Shown here: positions 22,978-34,175 of the stretch, piece by piece
Layout of the letters: every line of letters starts with the position of its first letter
How positions within the stretch are numbered: position 1 is the stretch's first letter
Assembly (NCBI GenBank): GCA_026120185.1
Contig: JANUWF010001824.1
Span: forward strand, 744,001 to 808,000
Source: Voacanga thouarsii
Taxonomy: Eukaryota > Streptophyta > Magnoliopsida > Gentianales > Apocynaceae
Direction of reading: 5' to 3'
DNA length: 64,000 nt
The notes under the pieces: generated by a model
Databases searched by the model: none
Told to the model about the DNA's origin: nothing
Seen by the model: only the letters and a program-made list of their open reading frames with translations
Made by a program: the position numbers and the translations under genes

Positions 22978-23700
22978 CTATTATTCCTGCATAAAATCCA
23001 ATGGGTCATCAAGAATATCAATTGTTAAACAAGAATCATCGAAAAACATAGGATGTTTAATGCCTTGATTAATTTGAATAATAACCTCTTCATCACCAAC
23101 TCTAAGTGTTAACCTTCCCCTATGAACATCAATCAAAGCTTTAGCAGTAGCTAGGAAGGCTCTTCCTAGAATTAAAGGGACTTTAGAGTCTTCAGCCATG
23201 TCAAGAATCACAAAATCTACTGAAAATATAAACTTATCCACCTTAACAAGTACATCTTCATATCTATCAGCTAATTGGATGCTTATCCTTGTGGGTTTAG
23301 GTTCACCTAGGCCTAGCTTTTGAAATGTTCTATATGGCAAAAGATTTATACTAGAACTTAAGTCAGGTAATGCATTACCAAATGTAAGACTACCAATAAG
23401 GCAAAGAATAGAAAAACTCCCTAGATCGTTTTCTTTTTTAGGCAATCTTTTTTGGTCATGCAGGATAGCGGAACACTCTTCACTTAACACCACATGGATA
23501 GTTCTTCCAATCTCCGTTTATTTACAAGCATACTTTTGAGAAATCTTGCATATTTAGGCATGTGTATCAAAGCCTCATTGAGTAGGATGTTGATGTGCAA
23601 TTGTTTGAAGATTTCTAAGAATTTATCAAATTACTCATCCTTTCTAGCCTTATGTGTCTTAGTTGGGTAAGGGACTGATAGTTTAAAAACTCGAGACTTT
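22978..23700 (-). pseudogene. Athila gag C-terminus and aspartic protease (broken)
   Basis: The ORF 22981-23493 (170 aa) matches the Athila retropepsin: FSILCLIGSLTFGNALPDLS, LGLGEPKPTRISIQLAD, VKVDKFIFSVDFVILDM, VPLILGRAFLATAKALIDV. The active-site region, expected DLGAS, reads DLSSS, so the Gly of the catalytic Asp-x-Gly motif is lost. Upstream, across two stops, is gag C-terminal sequence (FDKFLEIFKQLHINILLNEA, then MPKYARFLKSMLVNKRRL, about 23510-23640) in the same frame. The N-terminal and central parts of gag are absent. Confidence 0.8.
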
Positions 23701-24057
23701 TCTTGTGTACAGAGCTAAGCCAATGCTAGGTTGGTATCTTAGACCGGCACCAGTTCATCTCTGTTTTCTCTAATTTTTCGTTCAAGTGAAAGCAAGCACC
23801 GGGTCTCCTATTCTGGTTGGCGCCGGGTCTCGTCTGTTATGCCTGTCAATTTTCTTCAACTTCTCAAAGTAATAGCTACTGATTCTACCAATGTATCTGC
23901 CCTTGTAGGGACCAAAAGTAATTTTCCTTATAGATCTATCACCAAATCAGTTAAATACCAAATTTAACTTTCTATATTTTGAATCATGGCCTCAAAAACC
24001 CGAAAAGTTTCATCTATCTCTTGGAATCGTGTGGTGACAGTTTTGGGTTGCAAAACT
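23701..24057 (-). other. Athila leader with GGCGCC motifs; gag deleted
   Basis: About 360 bp between the 5' LTR end and the first protein-like gag codons. Where a tRNA-primed site would be expected I see only degenerate sequence. Contains TTGGCGCCGGGTC (about 23817-23829) and a CACCGGGTCTCC relative, like the palindrome clusters of the LTRs. Confidence 0.4.
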
Positions 24058-24244
24058 TAGTGCGTTAGATTTGGGTTACAAAAATCATGCAATTTTGAAT
24101 CATTCCCAATCAAGTTTAATTAAAACAATAATCCATAAATCACATATATGAGAAAGCACACCCATTATTAGGTATAGTATAGGGAATTAATGAATATCGA
24201 TCCTCAAAGAACGAGTACACATTAGTCACTTCTCATTCACTATT
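24058..24244 (-). repeat. Athila 5' LTR, inner end piece
   Basis: Aligns on the minus strand with the end of the plus-strand Athila-like LTR (around 49890-50067): CGATATTCATTAATTCCC and TTTTAATTAAACTTGA. It stops at 24244, where the inner element begins, and continues at 29725 with the GGTCGGTCAAACAA motif. Confidence 0.7.
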
Positions 24245-25681
24245 TGATGCGTGTTTTTAGTGTAGAAAATATTACCAACAAATTACACAACTAATTAAGT
24301 TTTAATTAAAATGTCAACCACTAAAACCACATAGACAGACAAGTATACCCATCGTATAGTATTGGGACTAGCAAGTTTTAAATCCACGAGAACTTAGGCT
24401 GCCACCTTACTTTACCCAAATTGGCTCCCACCTTACTTTACCTAAATCTTTATTATTTAGCCAATAAAATAAGAAGAGAATAAAAAGAAAAATAAATAAA
24501 GATAAAAATAGATATAACTCAAGGATGCAAATTCATGTAACTAGATAATTATCTTGAAAATATAATATTGAATCACTTAGCATTTATCACAATCAATTGT
24601 CATCTTGGCGTCATGAAGGAACTTAAATAAAATCCAATCGTTTTCCAAGTCATGAACTTACTTATGTAGATTTCACTTCTTTCCCAATTCATAGAATCAC
24701 TATCCCTTGATTAATTTAGCAGATTTCTCAATCAAACCAAAGTAACCAAAAGATTCATTAAACTCATACCTTATAAATATGAAATTGGCCAATAACCCTA
24801 TGCTCTAAGTGAAATCAACCAATCTTTGATCACTTTAGTTCTTTAATCATAACTTTGTTTCCCAAGTCCATTAAGATCTAACAAATATGTAATCAATGCA
24901 ATGAACTTCTAACATCGTTTCCCAAGTTAATTAGAAGAAAATGCATTAATAACCAAGGATAACAAGTAATCAAATACCAAGGGTAATAATAGATTGATAA
25001 AAAATCTCAATTAACTCAAAATAATATCCAATTACAATCAAAAGATTAAGCACATTATTGTTCTAAAAAAGTAAAAAAATGATAAAAGATAGAACTCATA
25101 GACAAGTGTTTTTTCTTCTCTTGAAAATCTCCTTTGAACAATGTTCCTTTGAGTGGTGATTTTATCTTTGAATAATAAGTAGCTAACTTGGATCCTTCAA
25201 ATCACACATTTGTCTTGTATTTTTATTGTTTAAATAGGCTCCCAAGAAGCTAAAATTCATTCCCTAAGAGTCTTGGGCCAAGTAGAAATTGAAAAATACC
25301 AAAACTCTTGGAAATTACCAAATCTGCGCAAAAATTGGAAAGCTCGCCGACGTTGCACAGAACAGACCCGGCACCTGCTTGGAGGGTCACAGGCAGCGTT
25401 GGTCGTGCTCTGGTCGACCTAATCATGCTCTATTTTCCCCAAAAATTCCCCTATTATCCAGAATGGAGCCGGCACAGGCTCCATGGGTCACAGCGAGTGC
25501 CGACCGTGCTCAGACGGCGACGGTTTTGTCGTTTTTTCGTCGTTTTCTGCAATAAAATCCCAAAATGCCTTTCCAATGGTAAAATATCAAATGTAAAAGA
25601 ATATGACTAGTTATTGCACCAAATGTATAACAAAAGAATCCCAAATAACTACAAAAATATAAAAGAATTTTGACCCTATCA
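24245..25681 (-). repeat. 3' LTR of the inner Athila-related element
   Basis: Plus-strand reading TGATGCGTGTTTTTAG to GACCCTATCA. Strong similarity to 28330-29724 along its length (for example GAATCACTTAGCATTTATC, AATAACCCTATGCTCTA). A GC-rich patch at 25340-25520 interrupts the AT-rich LTR and lies just upstream (minus strand) of the probable promoter. Confidence 0.85.
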
Positions 25682-27250
25682 CATACCCCCACACTTGAAC
25701 TGTTGATTGTCCTCAAGTAAATAAGAATTAGACACTAAGCGAATAGCTTAAGACAAAATAACTTTTCAACTTATGCTTAGCAAATTTATCCATAATAAAA
25801 GAATAATACTCTTCCAACCTCAAATACAAACTTTTCATTCATTTAATCCTTTTTAAAACCTTTCAAACTCATATATTAAATCAAATAATCCCAAGTCCAT
25901 CAAAGTTAAGTTAAACAAACTTATATCTATCCTACTCAGCAAGCAAAAACATAGATAACATAAATCATACATGTCAAGCCATTTAATCAATTCAAACATT
26001 ATAAACTCAAATTTACACAACTCAAGTTAATAAAATAAGGAAAACACTCTACTCTTTTTTTATTTTCAATAACTTAGAGAATTGATAGCCTCAAGTGAAT
26101 AGATTTCTCTTCACGCACCATGTTGGTCCCCTTATAGTCATTATCTTCTTTTAACAATTTTCTTTTTTCATGCCTTTTTTACGTTTTTGCCTTTTTGCCT
26201 TTGGGATAGTCTCAAGAGAGTGCACCAAACAATACTTTCTATTTTTCAGCAAAAGGTCTTTTGAAGTTAAGAACAATATCATTATTTTGTTTTTCAACTC
26301 AATTCTTTTTTAGCTCACATAACAATGAATTTGTTTTTTCACTCATTATTTTTCTAATTCCTCACATTCCTTATTCACAACTCAAAATCGAGCAAATTTT
26401 AAACCCATAATATAAGAATTAATCAACAACTCTTCTCATATTTTATCATATCATCCACATTCAAACTCAAAGAATAAAAAAAACTTAAATATCAAATATA
26501 ACCAAGATCAACTTAAATTCTCAAGACCTAGCAAAATCCAACTTAATACATAAGTTTACCTTTTAAAAAAAAAAATCCAACCATAATGAATGACAAATCT
26601 ATATCCAAAGTTAAAAAGAAAATCATAACTTCATTCTAGACAAATAGACTTACTTTAGCTCCAAAATTTCCAAATTTTCAAATTTTTATTTTTTCCAAAT
26701 TTTCAATAGCCTCGATACCAAGAAAACCCTTTTTTTTACAAATTTTCAATAACCTTAATACCAAGAAAACACCAAGATAATTGATAAAAACTTGGACTAA
26801 AAATATCACCAAACCACTCCCCCACACTTAAACTGGACAATATTCTCATTGGTAAAAAATTAACACACAAAAGCGTCACCAAAAGGACCAAAAAATAGAA
26901 AGGGAGGTAGAAGATTAAGCAATACTCCCCAAGTGCCATAAAGCTCCAATAGATATCAAAAAATGGAATAGAGAGTAGGGCTTGTCCCAGAAATATTTAT
27001 TCAACCTGGCAAAATAAAACACTCCTAAAAGAACAAAGAAAAGAATAACCAAAATAAAACACACCAAAAATAAAACACAAGAAAGACTAATAAAACTTCT
27101 AAGAAGAAACACAATGACTCACTCCCCCATACTTAAACTGGAAATTAAAGATTTTGCTTATTTGGGAGAGGAAAAAAACACCTAACAATAAAAAATAAAA
27201 AAAACAAAACAAAGATACAACTCTTTCCACTCATCATGCTTCCTCATCAA
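25682..27250 (-). other. 3' region of the inner element, no gene
   Basis: Homologous to 12982-14400 of the outer element (shared GTCAAGCCATTTAA, GAATTGATAGCCT and AGAGTGCACCAAACAATA). It is AT-rich with T-runs. Short ORFs at 26736-26939 and 26915-27112 are low-complexity hydrophobic artefacts. A second CACTCCCCCATACTTAAACTGG motif at about 27119 repeats the polypurine-like sequence found beside the LTR. Confidence 0.55.
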
Positions 27251-27273
27251 ACCTTTGTTAAAGAAGTTACAGC

Positions 27274-28060
27274 TTAAAGTAGAAAATAGGCAAGATGAAT
27301 GTAGAAAGAATGGAGGTTTTTGAAAAGCTCATGTTCATGAAAATAATTTTTCTTAGTAAAACAAAATACATGAACCTCATCCTCGAACATTCCTTTAGGT
27401 ACACAAATATTGTTTTCAACATATGAGTGCACAGGATATCTAAAGAATGCATCAAACTTGAAATTACCATTTTTCCCTTTAAAAGATGTGTCACAATTAA
27501 AATTTCCCTTGAAACTTAGCAATTGAGTTCTCAAAGATGAGTTCAAGGAATCCTTACTTTTCAATTCATAGTCTACAAAAACTAAGTTACCTCTCTTTGG
27601 ATGGGGTGAAGGGTAAAATTTGTCAATATCCTTCGAGGACTTCTTATGATGAATCATGGATAAATCTAACTCTTTGAGGCCTGTTAATCTCCATACAACA
27701 TCATTTGGACCATTGCCCTCCCAGAATGGAGAGGAACCTAAGAAATCATGTGAAACAGAAATATTAGAATTATTAGCACATAGAGGAGAATCGGATACCT
27801 CCCTTTCCACATTAGGCAATTGTTCTTCATATCCTTTCTCATTTTCTTAGAGATTCTCTTATTCAAGTGTATGAACCTTTATGGCATCTTCAACCAACTT
27901 AGCTAGTTGTATTCTTTGATGGCTCATACGTTGGGATGCTTCTTCATACCACTTAATAGATAAATTTGTATTGGCGACAAAAGAATGTATTGAGGCTTCA
28001 AGTGACGTCTCATAAAAAGCCTAAATCCGAGCTTGCAACTTTACCAATATATTATCATCG
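27274..28060 (-). CDS. Unrecognised ORF of the inner element
   Basis: The open part is 27274-27819 (181 aa, minus strand). Similar-looking sequence continues upstream across two stops near 27845 and 27855 (SIKWYEEASQRMSHQRIQLA, VEDAIKVHTLE), so the ancestral protein probably began near 28100 just after the primer site. It is hydrophilic, without a Cys/His knuckle or catalytic motif. One stretch reads FWEGNGPNDVVWRLTGLKEL; the C-terminal half is Phe/Lys-rich. The upstream part has a coiled-coil-like look. Its place after the leader suggests it replaces gag, but I recognise no family. Likely a decayed element protein. Confidence 0.4.
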
Positions 28061-28299
28061 TAGCTCCTTTAACATTGTGCCCATGAACAATTGTCCATGA
28101 TGATATTTTGAACCTCGCGCTCAAAGAAAAACAAAATTCAAATCGAAAATGAAAATAAAAACAAACAAAAATATCATAAAAGTAAAGAAAATAAAAATAA
28201 ACAAATTAGAAATATTCACAAATTACCTAACTACAAAACTTAGTGATATATACAAATACAACAAAGGCTAACTTAACATGACTCAAATGTTTCCGGTAG

Positions 28300-28329
28300 T
28301 GCCCATCTTTGGCAATGATGCCAAAAACT
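28300..28329 (-). promoter_or_regulatory. Putative primer-binding site of the inner element
   Basis: On the minus strand, AGTTTTTGGCATCATTGCC directly follows the LTR end. It resembles the TTTTTGGTGTCATTGTTGGGG of the element at 48543, i.e. the Athila-type site (usually attributed to tRNA-Asp), with several substitutions. Confidence 0.5.
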
Positions 28330-29724
28330 TAATACGTATTTTTTAGAGTAAAAAATATTACCAAGAATTTACACAATTAATCAAGTTTTAATTAAAATGC
28401 CAACCACTAAAACCACACATAAGAGCAAGTATAGCCATCATATAGTATATGGACTAGCAAGTATTGAATCCATGAGAACTTAGGCTTGCACCTTACTTTA
28501 ACCAAATCTTTGTTGTTTAGCCAATAAAATAAGAAGAGAATAAAAAGGAAAATAAATAAAGATAAAAATATATATAATTCAAGTATGCAAATTCATGCAA
28601 CTAGATAATTATCTTGAAAACATAATATTGAATCACTTAGCATTTATCACAATCAATTGTCATCTTGGCATCATGAAAAAACTTAAGTAAAATTCAATCG
28701 TTTCTCAAGTCATAAACTTACTTATGTAGATTCCACTTCTTTCCCAATCCATGCAATCACTATCCCTTAATTAATTCAGCAGATTTTCCAATCAAAACAA
28801 TGCAACCAAAAGATGCATTAAACTCATACCTTATAAACATTTAATTAGCCAATAACCCTATGCTCTAGATGAAATCAACCAATCTTTAATCACTTTAGTT
28901 CTTTAATCTTAACTTCATTTCCCAAGTCCATTAAGATCTAACAAATATGAAATCAATTGAATGAACTTCTAACATCATTTTCCAAGTCAATTAGAAGAAA
29001 ATGCATCAATAACCAATGATAACAAGTAATTAAATACCAAGGGTAACAATAGATTGATCAAAAATCTCAATTAACTCAAAATCATAATCTCTAAAATAAT
29101 ATCCAATTACAATCAAAAGATTAAGCACATCATTTTTCTAGAAAAGTAAACAAAGGATAAAATATAGAACTCATAGACAAGTGCTTCTTCTTTTCTTGAA
29201 AACCTTCTTTGAACAATGCTCCTTTGGGTAGTGATTTTTTCTTTGAATAATAAGTAGTTTGTTTGGATCCTTCAAATCACACCTTTGTTTTGTATTTTTC
29301 TTGTTTAAATAGGCTCCCAATAGGCTAAAATTCGTTCCCTAAAAGTCCTGGGCCGAGTAGAGATTGGAAAATACCAAAACTCTTGGAAATTACCAAATTT
29401 GCGCAAAAATTGGAAAGCTCGCCAACATTGTGCAGACATAACCAAAAATTGGAAAGCTCGTCGACACCGACCATGCTCTGGTCTGCTTGATTGTGCACTA
29501 TTTTTTCTGGAAAAATCCCCTGATGTCCAAAACGGGGCCAGTGCCAGCTCTAGCTCTATGGGTCACGGCGAGCGTTTTTTCATCGTTTTTTGCAATAAAA
29601 TCCCAAAACACATTTCCAATGATAAAATATTGAATATGAATGAATATGACTAGTTATTGCAGCAAATATATCGCAAAAGGACCTCAAATAACTAAGAAAA
29701 TATAGATAAATTTTGCCTCTATCA
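28330..29724 (-). repeat. 5' LTR of the inner Athila-related element
   Basis: Minus-strand start TGATAGAGGCAAAATTT at 29724; end CGTATTA near 28330, a decayed CGCATCA. Aligns with 24245-25681, including the GC-rich patch (29400-29580), which is shorter here. The many differences are mostly transitions. Confidence 0.8.
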
Positions 29725-30403
29725 TTGTTTGACCGACCAATTTAAGTCATAAAGAATAACAATAAAAATGAAAATAAAGATAAAAGATATACACAACTCT
29801 AGGAGAGAAAAATATGTAATTAAATAGTTATTCTTGAAAACATTATATGAACTACTTAGCACTTATCACAATCAATCATTGTCTTGGTATCATGAAAGAA
29901 TAAAGATTGAATCCACTTCTTTCCCAATCTATAGAATCACTATCTCTTGAATAAATTAGCAGATTTTTCAATCAAACAAACATAACTAAAAAGATGCATT
30001 AAACTCATTCCTTATAAATTTCCCTTTACTCTAGGCAATATAAATATGAAATTAGCCAATGACCCTATGCTCTAGGCAAAATTAACCAACCTTTGATTAC
30101 TTAGGTTCATTTCTTAACCTTCTTTCCTAATCCAATTAAGATTAAAATTATAGAATTAATTAAATTGAACTCAATTCTAACTTCGTTTCCCAAATCCATT
30201 AGAAAGGAAATTCAACTTCATCTATCCACCAAAGAAAAACAAATAATCAAATACTAATAACAATAATTAATTGATCAAAGACTAAAAAAATTACAATATC
30301 ATGAATCTGAAAATAACATCCAAATACAATTAAAATATTGATTTCATCATTGTTCAAGAAAAAAAAAGAAAACAAAGGTCTTAGAAAGAACTCATAGATA
30401 ATT
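29725..30403 (-). repeat. Outer Athila 5' LTR, middle piece
   Basis: Resumes the outer LTR after the inner element (GACCGACCAATTTAAG). Aligns on its right part with 12354-12412 (GATTTCATCATTGTTCAAG, AACTCATAGA). Ends where the copia inverted repeat begins; about 110 bp of LTR present at 12413-12523 are missing here. Confidence 0.75.
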
Positions 30404-32313
30404 TGTTAAATTTCATCATGCTTATCAAATAAGAATTTAGTGGAAATAACCATGAAATTCATACCCAAAGATCACGTGTTTGTAATTAAAATGGGAATAG
30501 AGGAAGAAAATAGAGATTACCATCTATAGCAGAAAAACAAAATTTTTCTTGCGGATAGAAATTTGATCAGCAACCAAGGAACCAATTCCCTCTATTTTGA
30601 TCATCCAAATGCCCCACTACAATCCAAGAGTAGGATTGTCTCTAGCAGAAATCCACACAAGGTTGAATTGCTCACAAAACCCACTCAAAACTATGCTAGT
30701 AGAAGAGGAGCGGCTAGGTTTTAATTGGAGAAGAATAGGGATGAAGAAGAAATGACTTCTCAGAATCCCCCTGCAAAAGGGAGCGATTCTTATATTTATA
30801 GTTTTTAGGATTTGTGTTAATTGTAATTAAATCCTCCAAGATCTAATGTCAACAATTAGGCCCTTGAAATTTATATAATTACAACCAAGTCCTATGAATT
30901 ATAACAAACTTATAATTCACCTATAAATATATATTTTTCTCTTAATTAACCCTATAATATTATCAAATAATATATATTGACCATTTAAACCTTTATTGTG
31001 TGTGACCCATTAGATTTCCTGGTCTTAATGGTAGCATAATATGAATTAATTCTAACAGCTTTAGAATTAATAATCCCAAATAAAATATAGGATTAACTTA
31101 TTAATTCTATAATTAATAAATTTAGATTTAATAGATCAAGAGCAATATCTAGCAATGACTCTTGATCACCCAACAGTCCAGAAAGTCAAGTGGCTTGACA
31201 TGAACCTTTCAATAGCAAATAACCAATGTAATAAACTCCTTTCACCATACTATATCTCATTCGGTCTAGAGCATGGAATTAGTGCCAACTCCCTCCAGAA
31301 TATTATTAATTCTAGCCCGAATATTTTAGTACTTATTCAAGAAATCCATTATTCGATATGTGTATCAATTTAGAACTATTTCCAATACATAATCGCCTTA
31401 GCCAAGGATTTTATGAGTAATGATTTCTACAAGTGGCCTTAGATATACTCTCCTACTATTAAGAGTTGTGAATCTTTTATTGACTCTCTCAATTACTTTC
31501 GTTTACTTTACATTGTACCCAATGTCCATCCCATAGGCAATCCTTGTAAGACTCCAAAGATTAGAATCAAAGTTCAACGCTCGATAAACAAAATACATTG
31601 TAGATCTCAAGTCTAAGGATACTTGCACACTTGCTATAATGAGATTCTATCACTGACACTCAATAGCTATCCAAGTGATTATCTCATAGTTAGGTCATCC
31701 AATGAATTTGTTCATATAACAAGCATCCACATACTGTTAAAATTAATTCGTATTATACTACTAATAAGACCAGGAAACCTAATGGGTCACACACAATAAA
31801 TGTTTGAATGGTTAATATATATTATTTGATAATATTGTAGGGCTAATTAAGAGAAGAAAATATATTTATAGGTGAATTATAAGTTTGTTATAATTCATGG
31901 GACTTGGTTGCAATTATATAAATTTTAAGGGCCCAATTGTAGACATTGGATCTTGGAGGACTTAATTGCTATTAACACAAATTCTATAAAATATAAATAT
32001 AGGAATCGTTCCCTTTTGCATGATGGATTTTGAGAAATCGTTTCTTTATCCCTATTCTTCTCCAATTAAAACTTAGCTGCTCCTCTTCTACTAGCATAGT
32101 TTTGAGTGGGTTTTGTGAGCAATTCAACCTTGTGTGGATTACTACTAGAGACAATCCTACTCTTAGATTGTAGTGGTGCATTTAGACTATCAAAATAGAG
32201 AGAATTGGTTCCTGGGTTGCTGATCAAATTTCTATATGCAAGAAAATTTTTATTTTTCTACTACAAAAGGTAATCTCCATTTCATTCCTCTATTCCAGTT
32301 TTAATTGCAAACA
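30404..32313. mobile_element. Inverted-repeat insertion derived from a copia-type LTR
   Basis: The arm at 30477-31057 is the reverse complement of 31735-32313 with scattered differences (TGTTTGTAATTAAAATGGG against TGTTTGCAATTAAAACTGG at the outer ends). Between them is a 677-bp unpaired part (31058-31734), and 30404-30476 is a one-sided tail. On the minus strand the left arm begins TGTTAGAATTAATTC at 31057 and runs to GAAATTTAACA at 30404, TG...CA like an LTR. No target duplication: the host Athila LTR lacks about 110 bp at the site. No protein domain. The ORFs inside (31155-31373, 31984-32181) look fortuitous. Transcribed, it could form a long hairpin. Confidence 0.7.
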
Positions 32314-32750
32314 TGACTTCTTCTTGTTTATATAGGCCTCTTGGTTACCAACTAATGTTGCCTAGAAGTTCTGGGTCAAATACAGGTTGAAAACAATTAA
32401 ACCTCTTAAGAAGTTTCCAATTTTTCTCGAAAAAAGAGTCTAAACTATCTTGAATAGACTAGGACCGGTGCTTGGTCATTTCATTTGGCCCGGCGCCGGT
32501 CTAGCTCTAGATTTTAACCAATTTGCTCTCTTTTTCCAGATTAAATCCAGGGTTGAGTCACAATATTGAGCAGGGGTTGAGTCAACACTAAAAATCCACA
32601 ATTTCACTCCAAATTCTTCAATTCCTATACAAAATTACCCAAAACACTTTTCACAATCAAAATATCAAATAGGAAGGGAAATGACTAGTTATTAAATCAA
32701 AAGTATCACAAAATAACTAGAAAAATATAGACAAATCTTGGCCCTATCAG
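32314..32750 (-). repeat. Outer Athila 5' LTR, starting piece
   Basis: Ends GGCCCTATCA at 32750, i.e. TGATAGGGCC on the minus strand. Contains TATATAGG (TATA-like, about 32333) and a GC patch with CGGCGCCGG (32491-32499). Matches 12524-12981. Confidence 0.85.
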
Positions 32751-33371
32751 TCCTCATCCACCTATTCTGACTAGCCTTCTGGAGAAATAGTCCCCATAAG
32801 AGACCTTAGGTTGTCTGCTCTCTTTGTGCTTAACATGGAATTGTCTTGCTCAACCTGACGTACTTTGACTATATTAAGAGCACCAACTAGGAAGTGGCTT
32901 GTATCTACCAGCATTTCAGTAGTATTACCATCTATCAATTTGAAATGCCTCTCTTGGATAGCTTTCTAAATGGCATTTCTAAAAATCACATAATTATTAG
33001 TGGAATGAATGAAAGAATTATGCCCCTTATAATACCTCTTCCCTTTTAATTCGTCAGTAGCTAGGATTCTTTAGCTATTCGTAAGTTTGATCTGCCTATC
33101 TTTGAGAAGGTAATCAAAAATTTGATCAGTTTTAGTTATGTCAAATGAATATGTTTCCTAATCACTTGACTTGATAGGTTCCTTGCCCCTAACTGATTTC
33201 AGGGTTGAGCAGTTGTAAGCCTCCCCGATTAAAATATCAACTACCATAATTTCTTTTTCGGTAGGTGGCTAGTGATGTCATCGACTACTGAAATCAGGGT
33301 TGGCCCCTTCTGGAACTTTGCTCCTTATCTCGCGCTTCTTATCTTTGATGATGTGCTCAACTCTAGTTGCA
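32751..33371 (-). pseudogene. gag: Gypsy gag remnant (Tat-like), C-terminal part
   Basis: On the minus strand it parallels the gag at 7384-8200: SYSFDITKTDQIFDYLLKD (compare SYSFDVSKVE, IFDQLVADK), YKGHNSFIHSTNNYVIFRN (compare CKWHNSFSHNTNSCVIFRN), and VEHIIKDKKREI at the CACTA junction. Several stops. The Athila element (ending 32750) inserted into it on one side, and the CACTA element split it on the other. The reading continues at 37124. Confidence 0.6.
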
Positions 33372-34094
33372 CACCACAATAAAAAATCAAATTAGCGACA
33401 GCCAAATCCATCGCTAATCGCGTTTAGCGACGGATTACATCCGTCGCTAAAAAGAGCATCGCAATTTGCAACGGAATGAAAATCCGTTGTAAATAGCAAT
33501 GGATTTGTAATGGTCATTTAATTGACGATATTATAATTAAGTTTATAATCAACATAGCGACGGATTTGCAACAGCACAAAATTTTTATTTTTTAAAAAAT
33601 TAATTAAATTAGCAATGAATTTGCGACAACGAAAAAATTTCTATTTACAAAAAATTAATTAATTTAACAACATATTTGCATCGGCCAAAATTTTTTTAAA
33701 AAAAATAATTAATTTGACAATGGATTTGCGACGGTCAAAATTTTTTTTAAAAAAATTAATTAATTTATAAACAGATTTGCAATGGCTAAAATTTTTAAAT
33801 TTTGGAAAAATCAATTAGTTTAGCAACATATTTGCAACGGCAAAAAATTTTTTATTTACAAAAATTAAATTAATTTAGCAAGGGCTTTGCGACGGCAGAA
33901 AAAAATTATTAATTTAGAAACGAATTTGCGGCAGCCAAAAATTTTTATTTAAAAAATTAATTAATTTAGCAATGGATTTGCTGCAGTCAAAAATTTTTAT
34001 ATAAAAATTAATTAATTAGCTGCCCACCTACCTGCCCATCGGCCCGACCCGGCCTGCCAAGTACCCGATCCCAAACCCGACTTGCCAAGAATAT

Positions 34095-34175
34095 TATGAG
34101 ATTATGTCGGACCCGGGGCTCAAACCCACGTCCTTGTTGTGAGAGAACACGTGTTCCACCACTAAGCTTTTGATA
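34095..34175 (-). other. tRNA-like / SINE-like patch
   Basis: Minus strand: AAGCTTAGTGGTGGAAC (A-box-like, 34153-34169) and GTGGGTTTGAGCCCCG (B-box-like, 34114-34129). The adjoining GC-rich 34020-34094 (CCCGACCCGG, CCCGACTTGCC) stands out sharply from the AT-rich repeats. Could be a SINE head or a captured tRNA relic; no clear poly-A tail seen. Confidence 0.4.

Larger units (their letters stand above)
24245..29724 (-). mobile_element. Non-autonomous Athila-related retrotransposon (no pol)
   Basis: Two LTRs (24245-25681 and 28330-29724) starting TGATAG on the minus strand and ending CGCATCA, or its decayed form CGTATTA. The interior is only about 2.65 kb and contains one unrecognised ORF and a long 3' region. 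A primer-site-like TTTTTGGCATCATTGCC follows the 5' LTR. It inserted in the outer Athila 5' LTR: flanks read CTATT (24240-24244) and TTGTT (29725-29729), compatible with a TTGTT duplication with two transitions, because the outer LTR aligns cleanly when both are collapsed. No RT, integrase or protease motif found. Confidence 0.75.
12354..32750 (-). mobile_element. Athila-type Ty3/gypsy retrotransposon, nested and decayed
   Basis: Minus-strand element: 5' LTR ending (start of LTR) at 32750, degenerate leader, gag remnant, protease, reverse transcriptase, RNase H, integrase, long 3' untranslated region, and a truncated 3' LTR (12354-12981). The pol order PR-RT-RH-INT is Ty3/gypsy, and sequences such as SFFGHAGFYQRF and PLILGRAFLATAKALIDV fit the Athila lineage. 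Most of gag is missing between the leader and protease. Insertions: a CACTA element in RT (16690-22263), a pol-less relative (24245-29724) and a copia inverted repeat (30404-32313) in the 5' LTR, and a Tekay-like LTR truncating the 3' LTR at 12353. Its outer target duplication cannot be seen. Confidence 0.8.
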
